Of a stretch of 64,000 bases of DNA, positions 57,820 through 64,000 are shown in pieces. The translations under genes were made by a program, and so were the position numbers. This DNA is from Methylobacteriaceae bacterium. Lineage in GTDB: Bacteria; Pseudomonadota; Alphaproteobacteria; Rhizobiales; Beijerinckiaceae. Location: the NCBI GenBank assembly GCA_016793505.1, contig JAEULW010000296.1:1-64000 (forward strand). The letters run 5' to 3'. Under the pieces are notes generated by a model, which saw only the letters and a list, made by a program, of their open reading frames with translations, ran no database searches and was not told where the DNA came from. The stretch's first letter is position 1; every line of letters starts with the position of its first letter.

Positions 57820-58227
57820 ATGTCGAAGCCGAAATCCCCCCGCGCGCTCGGCGAGAACGAGGCCAAGGCCGTCGCCCGCAATCTGCGCGTCAGCCCGCAG
57901 AAGCTGAACCTGCTGGCCCAGCTCATCCGCGGCAAGAAGGTGGCGAGCGCGCTCGCCGACCTCGAGTTCTCGCGCAAGCGCATCGCTCACGACGTCCGCA
58001 AGACGCTCGAGAGCGCCATCGCCAACGCCGAGAACAATCATGACCTCGACGTCGACGATCTCGTCGTCGCCGAGGCCCATGTCGGCAAGGGCATCGTCAT
58101 GAAGCGCTTCCACGCCCGCGCCCGCGGTCGCGCCGGCCGCGTCGAGAAGCCCTTCTCGCACCTCACCATCGTGGTGCGCGAAGTCGAGGCCGAAGCCGCC
58201 GCGCCCGCCAAGAAGTCCGCGGCCTGA
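57820..58227 (+). CDS. rplV: 50S ribosomal protein L22
   Basis: The 135-residue protein starts at the ATG at 57820 ([17 protein letters not shown]); the longer frame upstream overlaps rpsS and rplB and is rejected. [20 protein letters not shown] and the C-terminal hairpin [21 protein letters not shown], split around the tunnel tip, are typical. A short Ala/Lys tail extends beyond the usual end. Confidence 0.97.
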   Translation: MSKPKSPRALGENEAKAVARNLRVSPQKLNLLAQLIRGKKVASALADLEFSRKRIAHDVRKTLESAIANAENNHDLDVDDLVVAEAHVGKGIVMKRFHARARGRAGRVEKPFSHLTIVVREVEAEAAAPAKKSAA

Positions 58228-58237
58228 GGAGAAGACT

Positions 58238-58963
58238 ATGGGTCAGAAGATCAATCCGATCGGCCTTCGCCTCGGCATCAACCGCACCTGGGATTCGCGC
58301 TGGTTCGCCAGCAAGGGCGAATACGGCAAGCTGCTGCACGAGGACATGAAGATCCGCGAGGTTCTCCTCAAGAACCTCAAGCAGGCCGCCGTCTCCAAGA
58401 TCGTCATCGAGCGTCCGCACAAGAAGTGCCGCGTCACGATCCACTCCGCCCGTCCCGGCGTGGTGATAGGCAAGAAGGGCGCCGACATCGACAAGATCCG
58501 CAAGATGGTGTCGAAGATCACCAAGTCCGAAGTGGTCATCAACATCGTCGAGGTGCGCAAGCCCGAGGTCGACGCGACTCTGGTCGCCGACTCCATCGCC
58601 CAGCAGCTCGAGCGTCGCGTCGCCTTCCGTCGCGCCATGAAGCGCGCCGTTCAGTCGGCGATGCGCCTCGGCGCCGAGGGCATCCGCATCAACTGCTCGG
58701 GCCGCCTCGGCGGCGCCGAGATCGCCCGCCTCGAATGGTATCGCGAGGGCCGCGTGCCGCTGCACACGCTGCGCGCCGACGTCGACTATGGCGTCGCCAC
58801 CGCCCACACGGCCTATGGCGCCTGCGGCATCAAGGTGTGGATCTTCAAGGGCGAGATCCTCGAGCACGACCCGATGGCGCAGGACAAGCGCGCCGCCGAG
58901 GCCGATCATTCCGGTCCGAGCCGGCCGCGCCGCGAGCCGCGCGAGCCGCGTCACGCCGCCTGA
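58238..58963 (+). CDS. rpsC: 30S ribosomal protein S3
   Basis: The 241-residue protein starts at [16 protein letters not shown]. It has a KH domain ([17 protein letters not shown]) and the C-terminal S3 domain ([23 protein letters not shown]). The last ~25 residues are basic and Pro/Arg-rich, ending [11 protein letters not shown]. It lines the mRNA entry and helicase site. rplP follows after 32 bp. Confidence 0.98.
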   Translation: MGQKINPIGLRLGINRTWDSRWFASKGEYGKLLHEDMKIREVLLKNLKQAAVSKIVIERPHKKCRVTIHSARPGVVIGKKGADIDKIRKMVSKITKSEVVINIVEVRKPEVDATLVADSIAQQLERRVAFRRAMKRAVQSAMRLGAEGIRINCSGRLGGAEIARLEWYREGRVPLHTLRADVDYGVATAHTAYGACGIKVWIFKGEILEHDPMAQDKRAAEADHSGPSRPRREPREPRHAA

Positions 58964-58995
58964 TCGGGCGGACCGCATTGCTGAGAGTTTGACCC

Positions 58996-59409
58996 ATGCT
59001 GCAACCCAAGCGCACCAAGTTCAGGAAGGCCTTCAAGGGCCGCATCCGCGGCGCCTCGAAGGCGGGCTTCGAGCTGAACTTCGGTCAGTACGGCCTGAAG
59101 GCGATGGAGCCCGAGCGCATCACCGCGCGCCAGATCGAGGCCGCCCGTCGCGCCCTGACGCGCCACATGAAGCGCGCCGGCCGCGTCTGGATCCGTATCT
59201 TCCCCGACGTGCCGGTGTCGAAGAAGCCGACCGAAGTGCGCATGGGCAAGGGCAAGGGCGCGCCGGAATTCTGGGCGGCGCGCGTCGCCCCCGGGCGCAT
59301 CATGTTCGAGATCGACGGCGTCGCGCCTGATCTCGCGCGTGAGGCGCTGACGCTGGCGGCCGCCAAGCTGCCGATCAAGACGCGCTTCATCCAGCGCATC
59401 GCGGAGTGA
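58996..59409 (+). CDS. rplP: 50S ribosomal protein L16
   Basis: The 137-residue protein starts at [36 protein letters not shown] and [15 protein letters not shown] are typical, near the A-site tRNA elbow. It is followed by rpmC after 11 bp. Confidence 0.98.
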   Translation: MLQPKRTKFRKAFKGRIRGASKAGFELNFGQYGLKAMEPERITARQIEAARRALTRHMKRAGRVWIRIFPDVPVSKKPTEVRMGKGKGAPEFWAARVAPGRIMFEIDGVAPDLAREALTLAAAKLPIKTRFIQRIAE

Positions 59410-59420
59410 GGGAGCCAGAG

Positions 59421-59627
59421 ATGAAATCCAAGCAGCGCCTCTCCGATCTGCGTGCGATGACCAGCGATCAGCGCTCCGACGAGCTGATGAAGCTCAAGAA
59501 GGAGCAGTTCAACCTGCGCTTCCAGCGCGCGACGGGTCAGCTCGAGAACACCGGCCGCGTCGCCGAGGTTCGCCGCGACATCGCCCGCCTCAAGACGCTC
59601 GCCGCCGCGGCGGCGAAGAAAGCCTGA
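59421..59627 (+). CDS. rpmC: 50S ribosomal protein L29
   Basis: The 68-residue helical-hairpin protein starts at [13 protein letters not shown]; the in-frame start 5 codons earlier overlaps rplP and its ribosome site. [18 protein letters not shown] is the family signature. It sits by the tunnel exit next to L23. Confidence 0.97.
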   Translation: MKSKQRLSDLRAMTSDQRSDELMKLKKEQFNLRFQRATGQLENTGRVAEVRRDIARLKTLAAAAAKKA

Positions 59628-59638
59628 AGGACAAGCCC

Positions 59639-59881
59639 ATGCCCAAGCGCATTCTCCAGGGCGTCGTGGTCAGCGACAAGCAGGACAAGACCCTGGTCGT
59701 CAAGGTCGAGCGTCGCTTCACGCACCCGCTCCTGAAGAAGACGGTCCGCCGCTCGAAGAACTATCACGCTCACGACGAGAGCAAGAAGTTCAAGGTCGGC
59801 GACGTCGTCTCGATCGAGGAGACCAGGCCGATCTCGCGCCTCAAGCGCTGGAAGGTGCTGGACGCCGCCGCCAAGGCGTAA
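59639..59881 (+). CDS. rpsQ: 30S ribosomal protein S17
   Basis: The 80-residue protein starts at [21 protein letters not shown]. It is an OB-fold 16S rRNA-binding protein with [18 protein letters not shown] near the end. It is followed by a 79-bp gap before rplN, which holds nothing recognisable besides the ribosome site. Confidence 0.98.
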   Translation: MPKRILQGVVVSDKQDKTLVVKVERRFTHPLLKKTVRRSKNYHAHDESKKFKVGDVVSIEETRPISRLKRWKVLDAAAKA

Positions 59882-59960
59882 CGGCGTCCGATCAACACTT
59901 CAGGCGAAGTCCGGCGGCCCCGCCCGCCGGAAACCTGTCTGACACGAAAGGCTCCAGGCC

Positions 59961-60329
59961 ATGATTCAGATGCAGACCAACCTCGACGTCGCCGACAACT
60001 CCGGCGCCCGTCGCGTGATGTGCATCAAGGTTCTCGGCGGTTCGAAGCGCAAATACGCTTCGGTCGGCGACATCATCGTCGTCTCGATCAAGGAGGCGAT
60101 CCCGCGCGGCCGCGTCAAGAAGGGCGACGTCATGAAGGCGGTCGTCGTGCGCACCGCCAAGGACATCCGCCGCTCCGACGGCTCGGTGATCCGCTTCGAT
60201 TCCAACGCCGCCGTGCTGATCAACAACCAGTCCGAGCCGGTCGGCACCCGCATCTTCGGGCCGGTGCCGCGCGAGTTGCGCGCGCGCAACCACATGAAGA
60301 TCATCTCGCTGGCTCCTGAGGTGCTGTGA
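59961..60329 (+). CDS. rplN: 50S ribosomal protein L14
   Basis: The 122-residue protein starts at [35 protein letters not shown] and the C-terminal [14 protein letters not shown] are typical. It contacts 16S rRNA in an intersubunit bridge. In many bacteria this marks the start of the spc operon; here rplX overlaps its stop by one base. Confidence 0.98.
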   Translation: MIQMQTNLDVADNSGARRVMCIKVLGGSKRKYASVGDIIVVSIKEAIPRGRVKKGDVMKAVVVRTAKDIRRSDGSVIRFDSNAAVLINNQSEPVGTRIFGPVPRELRARNHMKIISLAPEVL

Positions 60330-60646
60330 TGGCCGCCAAGATCAAGAAGGGCGACAAGGTCGTCGTCATCGCCGGCCGCGACAAGGGCAAGTCGGGCGAG
60401 GTCGTGCGCGTCATGCCGACCGAGCAGCGCGCGCTGGTGCGCGGCGTCAACCTCGTCAAGCGCCATCAGCGCCAGACAGCCCAGGCCGAGGGCGGCATCA
60501 TCTCCAAGGAGGCGCCGATCCAGCTCTCCAACATCGCGCTGGCGGACCCCAAGACCGGCAAGCCGACCCGCGTCGGCTTCAAGATTCTCGACGACGGCCG
60601 CAAGGTGCGCGTCGCCAAGCGCTCGGGAGACCTGATCGATGGCTGA
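60329..60646 (+). CDS. rplX: 50S ribosomal protein L24
   Basis: The 105-residue protein starts at the ATG that shares one base with the rplN stop. It has the KOW motif [19 protein letters not shown] and [20 protein letters not shown]. It is an assembly-initiator of the 50S subunit. The rplE start lies inside its last 8 bases. Confidence 0.98.
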   Translation: MAAKIKKGDKVVVIAGRDKGKSGEVVRVMPTEQRALVRGVNLVKRHQRQTAQAEGGIISKEAPIQLSNIALADPKTGKPTRVGFKILDDGRKVRVAKRSGDLIDG

Positions 60647-61370
60647 CCCCAAGAACGACAAGGCCGGGAAAGAAAAGCCGGCCAAGAGCGACAAGGGCGC
60701 CGATAAGGCCGCCACGCCGAAGGATTCGGCCAAGGTCGCCAAGGATCCGAAGGTCGCCAAGGACTCCAAGGGCGCCAAGGGCAAGGGCGAGACCAAGCAC
60801 GCCGCTTCGCCGGCCGTGCCGAAGGACTACAAGCCGCGCCTGAAGAAGCTCTACGAGGAGCAGATCCGCGAGAAGCTGGTCAAGGAGTTCGGCTACAAGA
60901 ACGCCCTCGAAGTGCCGAAGATCGACAAGATCGTGCTCAACATGGGCGTCGGCGAGGCGGTCAACGACACCAAGAAGGTGACGGCCGCGGCCGCGGACCT
61001 CGCGCTGATCGCCGGCCAGAAGCCGATCGTCACGCGCGCCCGCAAGGCGATCTCGACCTTCAAGGTGCGCGAGAACATGCCGATCGGCGCCAAGGTGACG
61101 CTGCGCTCGACGCGCATGTACGAATTCCTCGATCGCCTCGTGACCATCGCGCTGCCGCGCGTGCGCGACTTCCGCGGCCTCAACCCGAAGTCGTTCGACG
61201 GGCGCGGCAACTACGCGATGGGCATCAAGGAGCACATCGTGTTCCCGGAGATCGACTACGACAAGACCGAGTCGATCCTCGGCATGGACATCATCGTCTG
61301 CACGACGGCGAAGTCCGACGACGAAGCGCGCGCGCTTCTGCGCGCGTTCAATTTCCCGTTCCGGCAGTGA
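60639..61370 (+). CDS. rplE: 50S ribosomal protein L5 with a ~60-residue Lys-rich N-terminal extension
   Basis: The 243-residue product is about 60 longer than the usual ~180-residue L5. The canonical part begins around residue 62 ([19 protein letters not shown]) and continues with the normal [33 protein letters not shown] and [13 protein letters not shown]. Residues 1-60 are low complexity, rich in Lys, Ala, Asp and Gly, with imperfect repeats such as [15 protein letters not shown]. The ATG at 60639 has GGGAGA 9 nt upstream and overlaps rplX by 8 nt. There is no ribosome site near the canonical start, so the extension is probably translated. Confidence 0.95.
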   Translation: MADPKNDKAGKEKPAKSDKGADKAATPKDSAKVAKDPKVAKDSKGAKGKGETKHAASPAVPKDYKPRLKKLYEEQIREKLVKEFGYKNALEVPKIDKIVLNMGVGEAVNDTKKVTAAAADLALIAGQKPIVTRARKAISTFKVRENMPIGAKVTLRSTRMYEFLDRLVTIALPRVRDFRGLNPKSFDGRGNYAMGIKEHIVFPEIDYDKTESILGMDIIVCTTAKSDDEARALLRAFNFPFRQ

Positions 61371-61412
61371 GCGGCTGACGCCTCTCAGACGCGGAAACCA
61401 CAGGAAAAGCTC

Positions 61413-61718
61413 ATGGCCAAGAAGAGCTCGATCGAGAAGAACCAGAGCCGCGCGAAGCTCGTCAAGAAATTCGCCGCGCGCCGCGCCAAGTTGAAGGCGA
61501 TCGCCGACAACGACGCGCTCAGCATGGAGGAGCGCTTCGAGGCGCGCCTCAAGCTCGCCGAACTGCCGCGCAACTCCTCGGCGACGCGCATCCGCAACCG
61601 TTGCGAGGTGACTGGCCGTCCGCGCGCCTTCTACCGCAAGCTGAAGGTGTCGCGCATCGCCCTGCGTGAGCTGGGCAACAAGGGGTTGATCCCCGGCCTC
61701 GTCAAGTCGAGCTGGTAA
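61413..61718 (+). CDS. rpsN: 30S ribosomal protein S14 (zinc-free long form)
   Basis: The 101-residue protein starts at [17 protein letters not shown]. The [20 protein letters not shown] end has a single Cys, so the CxxC...CxxC zinc site of the short form is absent. It starts 42 bp after rplE. Confidence 0.98.
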   Translation: MAKKSSIEKNQSRAKLVKKFAARRAKLKAIADNDALSMEERFEARLKLAELPRNSSATRIRNRCEVTGRPRAFYRKLKVSRIALRELGNKGLIPGLVKSSW

Positions 61719-61730
61719 GGAGCGCGAGCG

Positions 61731-62129
61731 ATGTCGATGAACGATCCTTTGGGCGACATGCTCACCCGCATCCGCAACGCCCAGATGCGCCGCAAGAACA
61801 AGGTGTCGACGCCCGGCTCGCGCATCCGCGCGAACGTGCTCGACGTTCTGCGCGAGGAAGGCTACATCCGCGGCTATTCGACCACCGAGTTCGGCAACGG
61901 CCGCACCGAGTTCGAGATCGAGCTGAAGTATCACGAGGGCGAGCCCGTCATCCGTGAGATCCAGCGCGTCTCCAAGCCCGGCCGCCGCGTCTATACGGCG
62001 GTCGACGCCATGCCGCGCGTCGCCAACGGCCTCGGCATCACCATCATTTCGACCCCGAAGGGCGTCATGGCCGATCACGCGGCCCGCGAGGCGAATGTCG
62101 GCGGCGAAGTGCTCTGCAAGGTGTTCTGA
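61731..62129 (+). CDS. rpsH: 30S ribosomal protein S8
   Basis: The 132-residue protein starts at [24 protein letters not shown] precedes the first of two close ATGs. [22 protein letters not shown] is the 16S rRNA-binding end. In Escherichia coli S8 represses the spc operon message. Confidence 0.98.
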   Translation: MSMNDPLGDMLTRIRNAQMRRKNKVSTPGSRIRANVLDVLREEGYIRGYSTTEFGNGRTEFEIELKYHEGEPVIREIQRVSKPGRRVYTAVDAMPRVANGLGITIISTPKGVMADHAAREANVGGEVLCKVF

Positions 62130-62147
62130 CGGGAGCGCGAGGAAACC

Positions 62148-62681
62148 ATGTCTCGTATCGGTAAGAAGCCCGTCGCGATCCCCGCCGGCGTCACCGCCAG
62201 GGTGGACGGCCAGAGCGTGACCGTGAAGGGCGCCAAGGGCGAACTGAAATTCACCGTGCCCGACGAGGTCTCGGTGGCGCTCGACAAGGGCGCGATCAAG
62301 GTCGATCCGCGGTCGGAGTCCAAGCGCGCTCGCGCGCTGTGGGGCACCTCGCGCTCGATGATCAACAATCTCGTCGAGGGCGTCACCAAGGGCTTCGAGA
62401 AGAAGCTCGAGATCAACGGCGTCGGCTACAAGGCGGCGGTTGCGGGCAAGAACCTGCAGCTCTCGCTCGGCTACAGCCACGATGTGCTCTATCCGATCCC
62501 GGCCGGCGTCGCCATCACGACGCCGAAGCCGACGGAGATCGCCATCGTCGGCGTCGACAAGCGCCAGGTCGGCCAGGTCGCAGCCGAAATCCGCGACTAC
62601 CGCGGCCCCGAGCCCTACAAGGGCAAGGGCGTGAAATACGCCGGCGAATTCATCTTCCGCAAGGAAGGCAAGAAGAAGTAA
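62148..62681 (+). CDS. rplF: 50S ribosomal protein L6
   Basis: The 177-residue protein starts at [15 protein letters not shown]. The duplicated alpha/beta domain carries the [17 protein letters not shown] motif near the C-terminus that binds the sarcin-ricin/GTPase region. Confidence 0.98.
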   Translation: MSRIGKKPVAIPAGVTARVDGQSVTVKGAKGELKFTVPDEVSVALDKGAIKVDPRSESKRARALWGTSRSMINNLVEGVTKGFEKKLEINGVGYKAAVAGKNLQLSLGYSHDVLYPIPAGVAITTPKPTEIAIVGVDKRQVGQVAAEIRDYRGPEPYKGKGVKYAGEFIFRKEGKKK

Positions 62682-62691
62682 GGAGAGGCCT

Positions 62692-63054
62692 ATGGCTCGC
62701 GATCTCAAGGCCCAGGGCCGGCGCAAGGCGCGCATCCGTCGTTCGATCAAGGCGCACGCCTATGGTCGTCCGCGGCTGTCCGTGTTCCGCTCCTCCAAGC
62801 AGATCTACGCGCAGATCATCGACGACGAGAAGGGCGCGACGGTGGTCTCCGCCTCGACGCTCGAGAAGGAGCAGCGCGGCGCGCTGAAGACCGGCGCCAA
62901 TGTCGAGGCGGCGCGGGCGGTGGGCAAGCTGCTCGCCGCGCGGGCGCTCGAGAAAGGCGTCAAGGAAGTCGTGTTCGACCGCGGCGCCTACATGTATCAC
63001 GGTCGCGTCAAGGCGCTCGCCGAGGGCGCGCGCGAGGGCGGCCTGAGCTTCTGA
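62692..63054 (+). CDS. rplR: 50S ribosomal protein L18
   Basis: The 120-residue protein starts at [37 protein letters not shown] and [20 protein letters not shown] are typical. With L5 it binds 5S rRNA. It starts 10 bp after rplF. Confidence 0.98.
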   Translation: MARDLKAQGRRKARIRRSIKAHAYGRPRLSVFRSSKQIYAQIIDDEKGATVVSASTLEKEQRGALKTGANVEAARAVGKLLAARALEKGVKEVVFDRGAYMYHGRVKALAEGAREGGLSF

Positions 63055-63125
63055 TCGCCGATCGGGAGCAATCAACGAAGCGAGCGGCGTCCATCGGGCG
63101 TCCGCGCAAGTGACGGAACGAAGAC

Positions 63126-63707
63126 ATGGCTCGTGAAGGCGGAGACCGCGGCGGTCGCGATCGCGATCGCAGGGAGCGGGACGGCGACAGCGAATTCGTG
63201 GACCGGCTGGTCCACATCAATCGCGTCGCCAAGGTGGTGAAGGGCGGACGGCGCTTCGGCTTCGCCGCGCTGGTCGTCGTCGGCGACCAGAAGGGCCGCG
63301 TCGGCTTCGGCCACGGCAAGGCCCGCGAGGTGCCCGAGGCGATCCGCAAGGCGACGGACGCCGCCAAGCGCGCGCTGATCCGCGTGCCGCTGCGCGAGGG
63401 CCGCACGCTGCATCATGACGTGCGCGGCCGCCACGGCGCCGGCAAGGTGGTGCTGCGCGCCGCCCCGGCCGGCACCGGCATCATCGCCGGCGGCCCGATG
63501 CGCGCCGTGTTCGAGACTCTCGGCATGGCCGACGTCGTCGCCAAGAGCCAGGGCTCGTCCAACCCCTACAACATGGTGCGCGCCACGTTCGATGCGCTCA
63601 AGCGCGAGGATTCCCCGCGCTCGGTCGCCGCGCGCCGCAACATCAAGGTGTCGACGCTGCAGGCCCGCCGTCAGGACGGCGACGCCGAGGCGGCGGCCGA
63701 AGCCTGA
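63126..63707 (+). CDS. rpsE: 30S ribosomal protein S5
   Basis: The 193-residue protein starts at [20 protein letters not shown], a charged Arg/Asp/Gly-rich leader of ~22 residues that is common in alphaproteobacteria. The S5 domains follow: [24 protein letters not shown] and [20 protein letters not shown]. The 71-bp gap before it holds only spacer and ribosome site. Confidence 0.98.
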   Translation: MAREGGDRGGRDRDRRERDGDSEFVDRLVHINRVAKVVKGGRRFGFAALVVVGDQKGRVGFGHGKAREVPEAIRKATDAAKRALIRVPLREGRTLHHDVRGRHGAGKVVLRAAPAGTGIIAGGPMRAVFETLGMADVVAKSQGSSNPYNMVRATFDALKREDSPRSVAARRNIKVSTLQARRQDGDAEAAAEA

Positions 63708-63720
63708 GGGAGCCTGTGAC

Positions 63721-63915
63721 ATGAGCAAGGCTCAGAAGACCGTCACCGTCGAGCAGACCGGCAGCCCGATCGGCCGTCCGGGCGAGCAGCGCCAGACGCT
63801 GCGCGGCCTCAGGCTCGACAAGATCGGCCGTCGCTCGACGCTCGAGGACACCCCCGCCGTGCGCGGCATGATCGCCAAGGTCGCGCATCTGGTGCGCGTC
63901 GTCGACGGCAAGTGA
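63721..63915 (+). CDS. rpmD: 50S ribosomal protein L30
   Basis: The 64-residue protein starts at [40 protein letters not shown] is typical of L30, just over the family's 60-residue norm. It starts 13 bp after rpsE; the long open frame upstream lies in another frame of rpsE. Confidence 0.97.
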   Translation: MSKAQKTVTVEQTGSPIGRPGEQRQTLRGLRLDKIGRRSTLEDTPAVRGMIAKVAHLVRVVDGK

Positions 63916-63926
63916 GGACGCGGACG

Positions 63927-64000
63927 ATGAAACTCAACGGCGTCAAGGACAATCCCGGCTCGTCGAAGGCGCGCACCCGCATCGGGCGCGGCATCGGCTC
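63927..64000 (+). CDS. rplO: 50S ribosomal protein L15 (partial, cut by the right edge)
   Basis: Only the first 24 codons are in the window. They read MKLNGVKDNPGSSKARTRIG and continue with glycine-rich residues, the normal N-terminus of alphaproteobacterial L15. It starts 11 bp after rpmD, preceded by GAGGACG. Confidence 0.93.
   Translation, partial: MKLNGVKDNPGSSKARTRIGRGIG

Overview
The window is GC-rich chromosomal DNA of an alphaproteobacterium, most likely in the order Hyphomicrobiales (Rhizobiales). The evidence is the codon bias, the promoter types (CTTGNN-N16/17-nTATAn), long-form RpoB (1370 aa) and RpoC (1393 aa), zinc-free long S14, and many ABC importers with accessory catabolic genes. 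I see no IS element, prophage, CRISPR array or rRNA. One tRNA gene is present (tRNA-Trp).

Left part (1-9.7 kb). A minus-strand operon holds a nitrilase-superfamily amidohydrolase, an RraA-like protein, and the binding protein and ATPase of an iron/polyamine-type ABC importer; the ATPase runs off the left edge. It diverges from a YihU-like beta-hydroxyacid dehydrogenase across a spacer with a clear inverted repeat. Next come an OmpR-type response regulator and histidine kinase, an HtrA/DegP protease with a strong terminator, an exported metallo-beta-lactamase-fold hydrolase, and a small Lys/Ala-rich protein.

Catabolic region (9.8-28.2 kb). Two branched-chain-amino-acid-type (HAAT/Liv) importers are arranged back to back around a GntR/FCD regulator. 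The minus-strand operon is livJ, livH, a single gene fusing LivM+LivG+LivF, a 3-hydroxyacid dehydrogenase and a beta-keto acid cleavage enzyme (BKACE/DUF849). Together these read as import, oxidation and thiolytic cleavage of a beta-hydroxy acid. The plus-strand series is GntR, SDR, an FAD amine/amino-acid oxidase-like protein, an ATC-hydrolase-family protein, separate livJHMGF, and a second ATC-hydrolase-family protein. The livJ/livHMGF/hydrolase part is tightly packed. A DHDPS-family aldolase, a P5CDH-like aldehyde dehydrogenase and a hexapeptide acetyltransferase follow. This region is the best candidate for an undescribed pathway.

Transcription/translation core (28.2-64 kb). tRNA-Trp, a hemolysin III-like membrane protein, secE and nusG are followed by an 8-kb insertion: a patatin-like lipase, a methyltransferase-like protein and a complete dpp/opp peptide importer on the minus strand. 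The core then resumes with rplK, rplA, rplJ, rplL, rpoB, rpoC and a textbook terminator. A small orphan PAS-like ORF and the str-S10-spc series follow: rpsL, rpsG, fusA, tuf, rpsJ, rplC, D, W, B, rpsS, rplV, rpsC, rplP, rpmC, rpsQ, rplN, X, E, rpsN, H, rplF, R, rpsE, rpmD and rplO, which is cut by the right edge. Oddities here are a 60-residue lysine-rich extension on L5, a row of perfect hairpins between rplL and rpoB, and the split between nusG and rplK.
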